Source: GWE2-40-63 sp050179685 (GTDB taxonomy: Bacteria > Bacteroidota > Bacteroidia > Bacteroidales > SZUA-534). From it: DNA of 64,000 nt. Positions within the stretch are counted from its first letter, which is position 1; each line of letters begins with the position of its first letter. The notes beneath the pieces are model-generated. The model was not told the origin of the DNA, did no database searches, and worked only from the letters and a program-made list of their open reading frames with translations. The position numbers and the translations under genes are program-made. Of the stretch, positions 27,808-37,314 are shown piece by piece. Location of the stretch: contig JBFXEW010000018.1 of the NCBI GenBank assembly GCA_050179685.1, positions 45,622-109,621 of the forward strand, written 5' to 3'.

Positions 27808-30800
27808 ATGGCAAAAGAAAAAAAATTCATCACTTGTGATGGTAACTATGCCGCATCGCACGTAGCTTATATGTTCAGCGAGGTGGCTGCTATTTACCCC
27901 ATCACTCCCTCGTCGAACATGGCAGAAAATGTTGACGAATGGGCGGCTCACGGCCGGAAAAACATTTTTGGCGAACCAGTTACTGTTGTAGAGATGCAGA
28001 GTGAAGCCGGTGCAGCAGGTGCTGTTCACGGCTCGTTACAGGGCGGTGCATTAACCTCAACCTACACGGCATCGCAGGGTTTATTGCTAATGATTCCCAA
28101 CATGTACAAAATTGCCGGCGAATTACTTCCCGGTGTTTTCCATGTTTCGGCCCGTAGTTTGGCGGCTCAGGCCCTATCAATCTTTGGTGACCACTCCGAT
28201 GTTATGAGCGCCCGTCAAACCGGATTCGCATTCTTAGCTTCAGGTTCTGTTCAGGAAGCTATGGATTTGGCCGGTGTGGCTCATTTAACCGCTATCAAAT
28301 CGCGCGTTCCTTTCGTTCACTTCTTCGACGGTTTCCGCACCTCGCACGAGATTCAAAAAATTGAAGCCCTGCAGGAAGACGATTTGAAACCTTTGCTCGA
28401 TATGGAAGCGCTTCAGGCATTCCGCGACGGTGCTTTAAGTCCTAACCATCCGGTAACCCGTGGTTTGGCTCAAAACCCCGACATCTACTTCCAGGCACGC
28501 GAAGCTGCCAATAAATTTTACGATGCTGTTCCCGATATGGTAGCCGATTACATGGCCGAAATCACCAAAATTACCGGTCGCGAATACAAACCATTTATGT
28601 ATTATGGAGCAGCCGATGCCGAGAATGTAATTATCGCCATTGGTTCAATTACCGAAACCATTCGCGAAGTGGTTGAGCACTTGAATGCCAAAGGCGAAAA
28701 AGTAGGTGTTTTAGTAGTTCATTTGTACCGTCCTTTTTCAGCAAAACATTTTATGCAGGCTATGCCCGAAAGCGTAAAACGCATTGCTGTACTCGACCGT
28801 ACTAAAGAGCCCGGAGCCAACGGCGAACCTTTATATCTTGATGTAAAAGATTTGTATTATGGAAAACCCAACGCTCCTGTTATTGTAGGCGGCCGTTACG
28901 GTTTATCGTCGAAAGACACCACTCCTGCCATGATTATCAGCGTATTTAACAACCTGAAAATGGCTGAACCCAAAAACCGCTTTACCTTAGGCATTGTCGA
29001 TGATGTTACCTTTACCTCACTTCCTTTGTTACCCGAGGTTAGTTTAGCTACCGATGGCCGTTTCGAAGCCAAATTCTACGGTTTGGGTTCTGATGGTACT
29101 GTAGGTGCCAACAAAAACTCGATTAAGATTATTGGTGACACCACCGACAAATATTGCCAGGCTTACTTTGCCTACGATTCAAAAAAATCGGGTGGATTTA
29201 CCGCATCGCACCTGCGCTTTGGTGACAAAAAAATCATGTCGCCATATTTGGTTAACACTCCCGACTTTGTAGCTTGTCACGTACCGGCTTATTTGGGAAA
29301 ATACGACATGCTGAAAGGTCTGAAAAAAGGAGGAACTTTCCTTTTGAACGCCATTTGGGACAAAAACGAAGTTAAAAACCACCTTCCCGATTCAGTTAAA
29401 AAGTACCTGGCTGAGAACAACATCAGCATGTACATGATTAATGCTACCAAATTAGCCGAAGATATTGGTTTGGGTAACCGTACCAATACCATCATGCAGG
29501 CTGCCTTCTTTAAAATTGCCAACGTAATTCCTTACGACCTGGCCGAAGAGCAGATGAAAAAAATGATTAAGAAATCGTTTGGTAACAAAGGTGAGGAAAT
29601 TGTTAAGATGAACTACGCTGCGGTTGAGGCCGGAAGCGATGTAATTAAAGTAGAGGTACCCGCTGAATGGGCTAAAATAGAAGTTAAAAAAGAAAAAGAC
29701 CAAAGCGGTAAATTACCCGAATTTGTTCGCGACGTGGTAGTTCCCATCAACAACCTGGCTGGCGACGACCTTCCTGTTTCAGCTTTTGCCGGACGCGAAG
29801 ACGGAACCTTCCCTTCAGGAACAGCTCAATACGAAAAACGTGGTATTGCTGTAAATGTACCCGAATGGCTTTCTGACAACTGTATCCAGTGTAACCAGTG
29901 TGCTTACGTATGTCCTCACGCTGCCATCCGTCCTTTCCTTCTCGATGAAAAAGAACAGGCTGCTGCTCCCGAAGGCACCGTAACCATTAAAGCCAATGGT
30001 AAAGGTTACGATGGATTAGGATTCCGCATTCAAGTATCAACCCTCGACTGTACCGGTTGTGGTAACTGTGCCGATGTTTGTCCTTCAAAAGAAAAAGCCC
30101 TGGTTATGAAACCTCTGGCAACTCAGGAAGTCGAAATTCCACGCTGGGATTATATGGCTGCTAAGGTAAGCATCAAGGAAATTACTCCACGCGAGATGAA
30201 CGTGAAAGCTTCGCAATTTGCCCAGCCTTTGTTTGAGTTCTCAGGCGCTTGTGCCGGTTGTGGCGAAACCCCTTATATTAAAACCATCACCCAGTTGTAT
30301 GGCGAAAGCATGATGGTAGCCAATGCTACCGGATGTTCTTCCATCTATGGTGGTTCAGCTCCTTCAACTCCTTACTGCGCTTCAAAAAGCGGAAAAGGGG
30401 TAGCCTGGGCAAACTCCCTGTTCGAAGACAACGCAGAATTCGGTTTGGGTATGGCCTTATCGGCTCAAAAACTACAGGCACGTATCGAACGTTTGGCTAC
30501 TGAAAATGCCGCCTCGTTTAGTGCCGAAACTCAGGCAGCTTTAACAGAGTGGATCGAAGCCAAACACAGTACGGTTAAATCGGCTGCTGCTTCAAACAAA
30601 CTGGTTACTGCTCTTGAAAAAGAAAAAGCTCCGGTGGTTAAAGAAATCTTAGCCATTAAAGACTGGATGCCAAAACGCAGCAACTGGATATTTGGTGGCG
30701 ACGGATGGGCTTACGATATCGGTTACGGAGGTTTAGACCACGTATTGGCATCGGGCGAAAATGTAAACGTGCTGGTTATGGATACCGAGGTTTACTCAAA

Positions 30801-31344
30801 CACCGGTGGACAATCGAGTAAAGCAACTCCCGTAGGAGCTGTAGCCAAGTTTGCCGCATCGGGTAAAAAAATCCGTAAAAAGGATTTGGGTATGATGGCC
30901 ATGAGTTATGGTTATGTTTATGTGGCCCAGGTTTCGATGGGTGCTAACAATGCCCAGTATTTTAAAGCCCTGAAAGAGGCTGAAGCTTACAACGGACCTT
31001 CGTTGATTATTGCCTATTCACCCTGTATCAACCACGGATTACGTGCCGGTATGGGCGGTTCGCAAAACGAAATGAAGAAAGCTGTTGAATCAGGATACTG
31101 GCACTTGTACCGCTTCAACCCTGAGTTGGAGAACGAAGGAAAGAATCCGTTTACGCTCGATTCAAAAGAACCCAACTGGGAATTATTCCAAAAGTTCCTG
31201 ATGGGCGAAGTACGCTATACCTCGCTGATGAAGAGCTTCCCTGAAGCTGCTGAAGAACTGTTTAAAGCAGCCGAAGCGAATGCCAAATGGCGCTATGCCT
31301 CGTACAAACGCCTGGCAGCTATGGATTATTCACCCGTTGAATAG
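27808..31344 (+). CDS. nifJ: Pyruvate:ferredoxin (flavodoxin) oxidoreductase
   Basis: The 1178-residue single-chain PFOR has the N-terminal domain YPITPSSNMAENVDEWAAHG and two [4Fe-4S] motifs at C692-IQ-C-NQ-C-AYV-C702 and C748-TG-C-GN-C-ADV-C758. A proximal cluster and TPP domain follow (ACAGCGETPYIK; GDGWAYDIGYGG; DTEVYSNTGGQSSKATP). It converts pyruvate and CoA to acetyl-CoA, CO2 and reduced ferredoxin. The codons look strongly optimised, as expected for a highly expressed anaerobic enzyme. A flavodoxin gene in the window (46747) could be a partner. Confidence 0.97.
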   Translation: MAKEKKFITCDGNYAASHVAYMFSEVAAIYPITPSSNMAENVDEWAAHGRKNIFGEPVTVVEMQSEAGAAGAVHGSLQGGALTSTYTASQGLLLMIPNMYKIAGELLPGVFHVSARSLAAQALSIFGDHSDVMSARQTGFAFLASGSVQEAMDLAGVAHLTAIKSRVPFVHFFDGFRTSHEIQKIEALQEDDLKPLLDMEALQAFRDGALSPNHPVTRGLAQNPDIYFQAREAANKFYDAVPDMVADYMAEITKITGREYKPFMYYGAADAENVIIAIGSITETIREVVEHLNAKGEKVGVLVVHLYRPFSAKHFMQAMPESVKRIAVLDRTKEPGANGEPLYLDVKDLYYGKPNAPVIVGGRYGLSSKDTTPAMIISVFNNLKMAEPKNRFTLGIVDDVTFTSLPLLPEVSLATDGRFEAKFYGLGSDGTVGANKNSIKIIGDTTDKYCQAYFAYDSKKSGGFTASHLRFGDKKIMSPYLVNTPDFVACHVPAYLGKYDMLKGLKKGGTFLLNAIWDKNEVKNHLPDSVKKYLAENNISMYMINATKLAEDIGLGNRTNTIMQAAFFKIANVIPYDLAEEQMKKMIKKSFGNKGEEIVKMNYAAVEAGSDVIKVEVPAEWAKIEVKKEKDQSGKLPEFVRDVVVPINNLAGDDLPVSAFAGREDGTFPSGTAQYEKRGIAVNVPEWLSDNCIQCNQCAYVCPHAAIRPFLLDEKEQAAAPEGTVTIKANGKGYDGLGFRIQVSTLDCTGCGNCADVCPSKEKALVMKPLATQEVEIPRWDYMAAKVSIKEITPREMNVKASQFAQPLFEFSGACAGCGETPYIKTITQLYGESMMVANATGCSSIYGGSAPSTPYCASKSGKGVAWANSLFEDNAEFGLGMALSAQKLQARIERLATENAASFSAETQAALTEWIEAKHSTVKSAAASNKLVTALEKEKAPVVKEILAIKDWMPKRSNWIFGGDGWAYDIGYGGLDHVLASGENVNVLVMDTEVYSNTGGQSSKATPVGAVAKFAASGKKIRKKDLGMMAMSYGYVYVAQVSMGANNAQYFKALKEAEAYNGPSLIIAYSPCINHGLRAGMGGSQNEMKKAVESGYWHLYRFNPELENEGKNPFTLDSKEPNWELFQKFLMGEVRYTSLMKSFPEAAEELFKAAEANAKWRYASYKRLAAMDYSPVE

Positions 31345-31391
31345 TTAAAACTGTACGTAAAGTAGCTTAGGCTTACTTTAAAAACCATATA

Positions 31392-31427
31392 AATTGCCTG
31401 CTCCGCTTTCCGGGGCAGGCTTTTTTA
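31392..31427 (+). terminator. Terminator of nifJ
   Basis: GCCTGC-T-CC pairs with GG-G-GCAGGC and a T-run follows. Confidence 0.82.
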
Positions 31428-31554
31428 TGTTTAAACAGCTAAGTTCACTTTGCGGTTTTGCTTTTGTAGCCTGCAACAAGCTCCTGATCGAAAAATTTTG
31501 CCGCTCTCAGCCGTGAAAGGGGCCTCCCAATCGGAACGTTTTGCCCCTCGCAAC

Positions 31555-31719
31555 TTTGCAAGTGCCCAAACGGCCGCCGTTTACCTACTTGCAAATCTGA
31601 AAGTGCCTCGCCGTTTTCCATTTACCTACTTGCAAATCTGCAACAGGCAAACCGGAGGCTCGATCACCCTCTCGCAGGTTTGAAAGTGCCCCGCCGTTTT
31701 CCGTTTACCTACTTTCAAA
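31555..31719. repeat. Three 41-base hairpin repeats with covarying arms
   Basis: Copies lie at 31555-31595, 31596-31636 and 31679-31719. Each carries the core CGCCGTTT...TTTACCTACTT. Copy 1 arms are TTTGCAAGT/ACTTGCAAA and copy 3 arms are TTTGAAAGT/ACTTTCAAA, both perfect pairs that differ by a compensated change. Copy 2 has imperfect arms. The region is non-coding, between two terminators (nifJ, and the small membrane protein gene). It may be a REP-like element or a structured RNA. Confidence 0.7.
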
Positions 31720-31803
31720 GCTGCAACAGGCCCACAGGCGACTAGATTAGCCAACTTCATGCTACAATCATCCTCGTAACGCTGTTATGGCAGCCCTAGC
31801 ACT

Positions 31804-31837
31804 AAAAAAGCCCCATACACCGGAATGCAGGGGCTAA
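31804..31837 (-). terminator. Terminator of the GH13/small membrane protein genes
   Basis: The reverse-strand stem AGCCCC/GGGGCT encloses a 15-base loop and is followed by a run of Ts. Confidence 0.75.
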
Positions 31838-31863
31838 ACTTCAACCAAAACACTAAATGCCAG

Positions 31864-32046
31864 CTAAAGAATTAAAAATTTTAAGGCTTCGTACACCAAA
31901 AAAGCCGGCCACACACAGGCTTTTAAGAAACCAAGCACACCCATCCAAAAACCGGTGGCCTGTGAAATGTAAAATACTGCAGCGCCAATCATTCCGAGGC
32001 CATAAAGGGCTCCATGTGAGGCATTGCATTGAACTTCTTTACTCAT
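31864..32046 (-). CDS. Small integral membrane protein
   Basis: The 60-residue protein (MSKEVQCNASHGALYGLGM...) has two hydrophobic helices, GALYGLGMIGAAVFYIS and GVLGFLKACVWPAFLVYEAL. Their start and spacing resemble short conserved Bacteroidota proteins of unknown function. The frame ends shortly before a good terminator, and the gene lies 18 bases after the GH13 amylase stop, so it is likely cotranscribed. Codon usage matches the neighbours. Confidence 0.7.
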   Translation of the reverse strand: MSKEVQCNASHGALYGLGMIGAAVFYISQATGFWMGVLGFLKACVWPAFLVYEALKFLIL

Positions 32047-32064
32047 AATATCAAATTTTTGAGG

Positions 32065-33957
32065 TTACTTATTTGCACAATAAACTGACGCACTCAGGGG
32101 AGCTAAAATTACCTGCTGTTGTTGATTTTGAGTCGTGAGCTTTTTCATTCCCCCGGGGAACCACTGCTGCAAAGCTGCTCCGGGTAAACTAAAGCTTTGT
32201 TCTTTAGCAGAATTATTTATAAGCACCCACACCGTGTTTTCGTCTAGGATTCGTCGGTAGGCAAATACACCGCTTTGATCGTTGGCTTCCAACACGGCAA
32301 AATCACCATAAACCAGTGCCGGATTGGTCTTGCGCAGTTTTATCAATGCTCCGATAAAGTTTCTCAAGCTGGTATCGGGTTTCACTTCATCGGGTATCTT
32401 ATTTCCATTGATGGGATGCGCTTTTTCGGCTTCATACACCTTTTCGTCCCACAGCATGGGTTTGCGGGTATCGGGGTCGTCGGCTCCCCACATGCCCACC
32501 TCGTCGCCGTACCAGATATGAGGCGCACCCAGGTAAGTGAATTGATGCACCAGCAACATACGCTGCCGGACCCGGGTTTCCGCATCGGGTTTACCCACCT
32601 TATAAGCAGCATCGTCGTAAGGCTTTGCCCGGAATTTGTATTTGCCTTTGTTGTATAACGAAGTAGCCGTTCGTGGTGCATCGTGACTGGCAATAAGATT
32701 CATCATAGCCCGATGGTGCTCTGGCGAAAGCCCCTGTGAGAGTTGTTCCAGCGAATCGGCAAAAGCCCGGGGACCAATGGCCGGTTTGGCCTGTGCAAAG
32801 AACTGCCTGGCCGAGCGGTACCAACGGTAGTTCATCACCGCATCGAACTTATCTCCCTGCAAAAACGATAGCGGATTCATCAGATGATCAGGCCACTCCT
32901 GCCACCAGATTTCCCCAATCAGATAGGCTTCGGGATTAATTTTACGCACTTCGCGCCGGAATTCCGGCCAAAAACCCAGGGGAATCTCAGCGGCAACATC
33001 CAAACGGAAGCCGTCGATGCCATCATTGGGATCACCATCTCCATTAGGGTCTATCCAGCGCCGGGCCACATTAAAAATATGTGCTTTGGCCGCTGCACTG
33101 GCCAGGTTTCCCTGAAAAGGAAAAACGGTGTCCTGGCCCACAATATCCTTGCGCAACTCAGGCAGATACTTTATGCCGTACCACCCCTGGTAATCGAACT
33201 CATCGTCGGGTGTTTCGGGTTTATCGAAAGCCTTAATGTGGTACCAGTCGGCAAAAGCTGAAGCAGAACCATTTTTGCGCACATCGTTCAAAGCCCAAAA
33301 ATCCCAGCCGGTATGATTCCACGAATAATCGAGAATCACGCGGATGCCCCTTTGATGGCAGACGTCAATAAGCTGTAGAAACATTTTGTCGGCCGAAGTA
33401 AACTTCCAGGTAGTCGGGTCAATCGGGTTTTCGGCTGCAATCATGGCCTCATCGCCCCGGGGATCGGGACCAAAATTCCGATCGATATGCCGCCAGTGCC
33501 GCGGATCGTATTTATGCAACGAGGGCGCATCGTTCAAGGGATTAAAATAAATGGCTGTAATTCCCAATTCAGTCAGGTAATCAAGTTTATCGAGCACACC
33601 TTGCAAATCGCCTCCGTAGCGACGCAGTTGCAGATTGTCCTGAAACTTATCCAAACCCGTTTCGGCAAACCAGGGGTCGGGTTGATACCAATCCTGAGTC
33701 CAGGGAGTAATTTTCCAGTTCCGGGGAATTTGGTCGGGATAAGCCCCGTAAATATCCCAGATGGTGGGATCGTTGTTTGGATCGCCATTGTGGAAACGTT
33801 CCACAAAAATCTGATACCAAATGGCCTCCTGCGACCATTCGGGAACCTGTTTAAAGGCCTCGTTGCTTAAAGCCGCAGCATCTTTGTCAGACAGCGTTCG
33901 ACAGGAAAAAAACAACAAGCTTGCCAACGAAATAACGAAAAAAAGTAAGCGTTTCAT
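32065..33957 (-). CDS. GH13 alpha-amylase / cyclomaltodextrinase-like lipoprotein
   Basis: The 630-residue protein has the lipoprotein signal MKRLLFFVISLASLLFFSC. The (beta/alpha)8 catalytic barrel follows, with region I LDYSWNHTG, nucleophile DGFRLDVAAEIP, acid/base LIGEIWWQEW and region IV ASHDAPRT. It should hydrolyse alpha-1,4-glucans (starch, maltodextrin, cyclodextrin) in the periplasm or at the outer membrane. No SusC/D genes are adjacent. A type I pullulanase lipoprotein lies 3.4 kb away and could cooperate with it. Confidence 0.9.
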   Translation of the reverse strand: MKRLLFFVISLASLLFFSCRTLSDKDAAALSNEAFKQVPEWSQEAIWYQIFVERFHNGDPNNDPTIWDIYGAYPDQIPRNWKITPWTQDWYQPDPWFAETGLDKFQDNLQLRRYGGDLQGVLDKLDYLTELGITAIYFNPLNDAPSLHKYDPRHWRHIDRNFGPDPRGDEAMIAAENPIDPTTWKFTSADKMFLQLIDVCHQRGIRVILDYSWNHTGWDFWALNDVRKNGSASAFADWYHIKAFDKPETPDDEFDYQGWYGIKYLPELRKDIVGQDTVFPFQGNLASAAAKAHIFNVARRWIDPNGDGDPNDGIDGFRLDVAAEIPLGFWPEFRREVRKINPEAYLIGEIWWQEWPDHLMNPLSFLQGDKFDAVMNYRWYRSARQFFAQAKPAIGPRAFADSLEQLSQGLSPEHHRAMMNLIASHDAPRTATSLYNKGKYKFRAKPYDDAAYKVGKPDAETRVRQRMLLVHQFTYLGAPHIWYGDEVGMWGADDPDTRKPMLWDEKVYEAEKAHPINGNKIPDEVKPDTSLRNFIGALIKLRKTNPALVYGDFAVLEANDQSGVFAYRRILDENTVWVLINNSAKEQSFSLPGAALQQWFPGGMKKLTTQNQQQQVILAPLSASVYCANK

Positions 33958-34144
33958 TGTTATACAGTTTTAATGGTTTTACCGGGGCGATGCAAGATAA
34001 TGATAATTGGACGAAAACATTTGCTCCGACCGATTGTATCTCTTACTAAATTTAAACATACGCTGTCTGAAAACGCAATTTGAAACATACCCTGACTAAG
34101 ATTACTATGCTTATTCAATAAAACAATAATCGTACTATTAAACA

Positions 34145-34561
34145 ATGAATACTATGCAGGAAACCATTCGAACTACTTACCTGGGGCAACTCCGAACGGA
34201 AGCTGTTCATGTGCAATCGGGAAACAAATTAATTACCGACGCCCCCACCGACAACCATGGCAAAGGAGAAACCTTTTCGCCCACCGACCTGTTGGCCACC
34301 TCGCTGGCCAGTTGTATCCTTACCATTATGGGCATTAAAGCCGAAGCAGCCGGCTTTAGCATCGACGGCGCAACGGCAAAAAGCTGGAAGCTGATGAGCG
34401 AAAACCCGCGCCGGGTGGCCGAAGTTAAGATTGAATTTGATTTTAGCACCTGCACCCTGACTGACGAAAACAAGGAATTGCTTAAAAGCCTGGTTAAAGT
34501 AAGCCCTGTTCCACTTAGCCTCCACGACAATACCCAACAAACCGTTTCCATAAAGTTTTAA
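34145..34561 (+). CDS. OsmC family protein
   Basis: The 138-residue protein shows the OsmC fold: a beta-hairpin (IRTTYLGQLRTEAVHVQSG), then TDLLATSLASCILTIMG with the peroxidatic cysteine. The second cysteine is in DFSTCTLTDENKELL. OsmC proteins reduce organic peroxides with thiol partners in the cytoplasm. A second ATG at 34154 could be the start. It precedes an SDR gene by 10 bases and likely forms an operon with it. Confidence 0.9.
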   Translation: MNTMQETIRTTYLGQLRTEAVHVQSGNKLITDAPTDNHGKGETFSPTDLLATSLASCILTIMGIKAEAAGFSIDGATAKSWKLMSENPRRVAEVKIEFDFSTCTLTDENKELLKSLVKVSPVPLSLHDNTQQTVSIKF

Positions 34562-34571
34562 ATCAACAACA

Positions 34572-35345
34572 ATGGATTTGGGAATTAGCAAACAAACCTT
34601 TCTGGTGTGCGGAGCCACCAGCGGATTTGGCAAAGGAACTGCCCGGGCTCTGATGAACGATGGTGCCCGTGTACTGGGCGTAGCCCGCAACCAGGAAGGG
34701 CTCGACCAGATGAAACAAGAGTTTGGAGACGCCTTTATCGCTCTTGCCGGCGATATCAGCCAATCGGAAACCATCGGTGAGGTAGTAAAACAAGCCCGTA
34801 AACTAAATATTTCAGGAGCACTTATAAATGCCGGAGGCCCGCCGGCTTTGGCTTTTGAAGAAACCAGCCTCAGCGACTGGGACGAAGCTTATAAAAAACT
34901 GCTGCGGTGGAAAGTTGAAATTACCCAGGAACTCCTTCCCCACTTTAAGGCACAAAACTACGGGCGGCTGGTGTATATCGAAAGTTCGTCGGTAAAACAA
35001 CCCATTGAAAACCTGGTGTTGAGCACCTCGTTACGTCTGGCAGTGGTTGGAATGGTTAAAACGGTATCGCAGGAAGTGAGCAGACAAAACATTAACCTGA
35101 ATATTGTTGCACCGGGTTCGCATGCTACTCCGGCTATTGAACGCCTGATTAAAAAGAAAAGTGAGCTAAGTGGTCAAAGCCTCGAAACTGCCCGCAAGGA
35201 GTGGATTGAAAACATTCCGGCCAGGCAAATGGGCAACCCCGACAACCTGGGAACATTGGCAGCCTGGCTTTTATCGCCCATGGCAGCTTTTGTAACCGGA
35301 CAGGTTTATGCCCTGGAAGGCGGGGCGGTTAAATCGACTTTGTAA
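34572..35345 (+). CDS. SDR oxidoreductase lacking the usual YxxxK motif
   Basis: The 257-residue Rossmann protein has the cofactor motif CGATSGFGKGTARAL and NAGGPP. Where most SDRs have YxxxK after the catalytic serine, this one reads SSVKQPIENLVLSTSLR. That pattern belongs to a BKR-like SDR subfamily in which the Tyr is replaced. It likely acts on an unknown carbonyl substrate or has lost dehydrogenase activity. It is cotranscribed with the OsmC gene. Confidence 0.85.
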   Translation: MDLGISKQTFLVCGATSGFGKGTARALMNDGARVLGVARNQEGLDQMKQEFGDAFIALAGDISQSETIGEVVKQARKLNISGALINAGGPPALAFEETSLSDWDEAYKKLLRWKVEITQELLPHFKAQNYGRLVYIESSSVKQPIENLVLSTSLRLAVVGMVKTVSQEVSRQNINLNIVAPGSHATPAIERLIKKKSELSGQSLETARKEWIENIPARQMGNPDNLGTLAAWLLSPMAAFVTGQVYALEGGAVKSTL

Positions 35346-35396
35346 ACCTCAAGTAAGGGCTTAAGCAATTACAACTCCAATGTCTCATCATAGAAA

Positions 35397-35436
35397 GCAA
35401 AAAACCTTCTGTAAATTCAAACAAAAGGTTTTTTGC
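35397..35436. terminator. Bidirectional terminator between the SDR gene and the TraB-like gene
   Basis: Perfect 12-bp inverted repeat GCAAAAAACCTT/AAGGTTTTTTGC with a 16-base loop. The A/T tracts fit both directions. Confidence 0.8.
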
Positions 35437-35458
35437 GAGTATTCTATTTTTTTATTTA

Positions 35459-36202
35459 TCAGGATGCTGTTTTAAAAACTTCATTCAACCGTATGGTATT
35501 TTTGAACTCCTGCTGTAATTTATTCAGGGTGTAACTGCGGTGATCGGCACCCATAAGGAACAGTAATTGCTTCCCGGGATTGGCCTTAATAATTTCAATA
35601 ATATTATTGGCAATCTGCTCATCGCGCTTGGAATAAAAATCAATCAAGGGTTGATAAGGAGTACCATTAAATAATCGTGCCATTTCCTTATAGTAAGCTA
35701 TATTCAAATTATCGTACCTTCCGCTGTTAAGGTCCTCAACTGAAGCATCTAAAACCAAAGCTGTTTTAAGACGGGCCAGGCTGTCAATCCGATTCATTTT
35801 TGCCAGCATGGCACTATCGGTTTGTAACTGTCTTTCCAGCTTTTTCACTTCCAATTCCTTAAAATAATTCTCAGGAATGGCTTTACCTTCAATCCCTGTT
35901 CCCAACCAATCGAATCCATATATGAGTCTATCATTATATCGCAATAACACTTCACGCATCTCAAAGGGATACGAACGGCTTAGGTAAGTCTGTGAACTAT
36001 CAAGATCCTCATTTCTCAACTCAACACCAATTACATCCGGATTACAGGAATCGATAAATGCAAAAAGAATGTCGTATGTAAAATTCAGATTTGATTGGTG
36101 TGCCCCGTGAATGGTACTGCAAACAGTAACCACGGTAGGTGGCTTTTGGCAAGATAAGCCAAGTACTATAAGCAGTAAAGCAGGTACTATAAGTTTTTTC
36201 AT
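35459..36202 (-). CDS. Lipoprotein, TraB/EreA/ChaN-like
   Basis: The 247-residue protein starts with a lipoprotein signal (MKKLIVPALLLIVLGLSC). The body has IGVELRNEDLD and a C-terminal QLLFLMGADHRSYTL. A conserved Glu in the first strand and a GxDH near the end recall the TraB/EreA/ChaN superfamily of possible metal-dependent hydrolases. The match is by pattern only. It lies 20 bases after fabD on the same strand. Confidence 0.65.
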   Translation of the reverse strand: MKKLIVPALLLIVLGLSCQKPPTVVTVCSTIHGAHQSNLNFTYDILFAFIDSCNPDVIGVELRNEDLDSSQTYLSRSYPFEMREVLLRYNDRLIYGFDWLGTGIEGKAIPENYFKELEVKKLERQLQTDSAMLAKMNRIDSLARLKTALVLDASVEDLNSGRYDNLNIAYYKEMARLFNGTPYQPLIDFYSKRDEQIANNIIEIIKANPGKQLLFLMGADHRSYTLNKLQQEFKNTIRLNEVFKTAS

Positions 36203-36222
36203 GAAATCATTACTTCTATAAC

Positions 36223-37104
36223 TTAAACCGCTGCACTCTCACAGGGCATGGAACGATCTACTTTTTTAATCATACCCTGAAGGGCAGTGCCCGGACCAAC
36301 TTCGGTAAACGAGGTGGCACCATCGGCTATCATTTGCTGCACGGTTTGGGTCCATTTTACCGAGGCAGTTAATTGTTTCTTGAGGTTTTCCTTGATAATT
36401 TCGGGATTGATTTCGGCTAAGGCACTTACATTTTGGTAGATGGGACAAACCGGTTCTGAAACCACAGTTTCATTAATTGCTGCTTCGAGTTCAATGCGAG
36501 CCGGCTCCATTAAAGGCGAGTGAAATGCTCCACCCACAGGAAGTTTTAGCGCACGTTTGGCTCCCAATTCACTTAATCGGGCACAAGCCTTATCAATTCC
36601 GGCTATAGAACCCGAAATAACCAACTGTCCGGTTGTATTGTAATTGGCAGGCACCACCACCTCGTCGATTTCGTTGCAAACCTGTTCCACCACTTCATCG
36701 TCTAAACCAATAATGGCTGCCATTGTCGAGGGTTCTAGTTCACAAGCCTTTTGCATGGCCAGGGCCCGCTTGCTTACCAATACCAAACCATCTTCGAACG
36801 ATAAGGCTCCGGCTACTACCAGTGCTGAGAACTCACCCAGCGAGTGACCCGCAACCAAAGCGGGTTTAAAACTTTCGCCCATTACTTTGGCCAGAATTAC
36901 CGAATGCAAAAAGATGGCCGGTTGGGTTACTTTGGTTTGTTTTAAATCCTCATCGGTTCCTTCAAACATCAGGTCGGTAATCCGGAAACCTAAAATATCA
37001 TTGGCTTTCTCAAAAAGTTCTTTAGCTAATGGCGAATTCTCGTACAGGTCTTTTCCCATTCCAACAAACTGGGCACCTTGTCCCGGAAAAACGTATGCTT
37101 TCAT
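36223..37104 (-). CDS. fabD: Malonyl-CoA:ACP transacylase
   Basis: The 293-residue protein starts MKAYVFPGQGAQFVGMGKDLY. It has the active-site GHSLGEFSALV with the catalytic serine, the GGAFHSPLM histidine segment and a C-terminal EVGPGTALQGM. It loads malonyl groups on ACP for fatty acid synthesis in the cytoplasm. It is not beside other fab genes here, which is common in this phylum. Confidence 0.95.
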   Translation of the reverse strand: MKAYVFPGQGAQFVGMGKDLYENSPLAKELFEKANDILGFRITDLMFEGTDEDLKQTKVTQPAIFLHSVILAKVMGESFKPALVAGHSLGEFSALVVAGALSFEDGLVLVSKRALAMQKACELEPSTMAAIIGLDDEVVEQVCNEIDEVVVPANYNTTGQLVISGSIAGIDKACARLSELGAKRALKLPVGGAFHSPLMEPARIELEAAINETVVSEPVCPIYQNVSALAEINPEIIKENLKKQLTASVKWTQTVQQMIADGATSFTEVGPGTALQGMIKKVDRSMPCESAAV

Positions 37105-37314
37105 AATACTCGATTTTAAAAATTTGTGGCAAATGTAAACAATTTCACAAAACCGCGCGAAATGTGCAAAAAGATTTCAGTCCGGTTTGATAAAAATCAT
37201 GTCCGGTGTACTTTCATTCCAATAAAAAGCAAGGGGAATGTATAAAAAGAACCATGGAAAACCAGAAGATGAACCCTAAATTCATTCCATTTTTCCATGG
37301 CTCAGGCTTTGAAT

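Noticed and set aside
31450..31683. 77-codon frame across the hairpin repeats
   Set aside because: It is formed by the repeats themselves and does not look like a protein.
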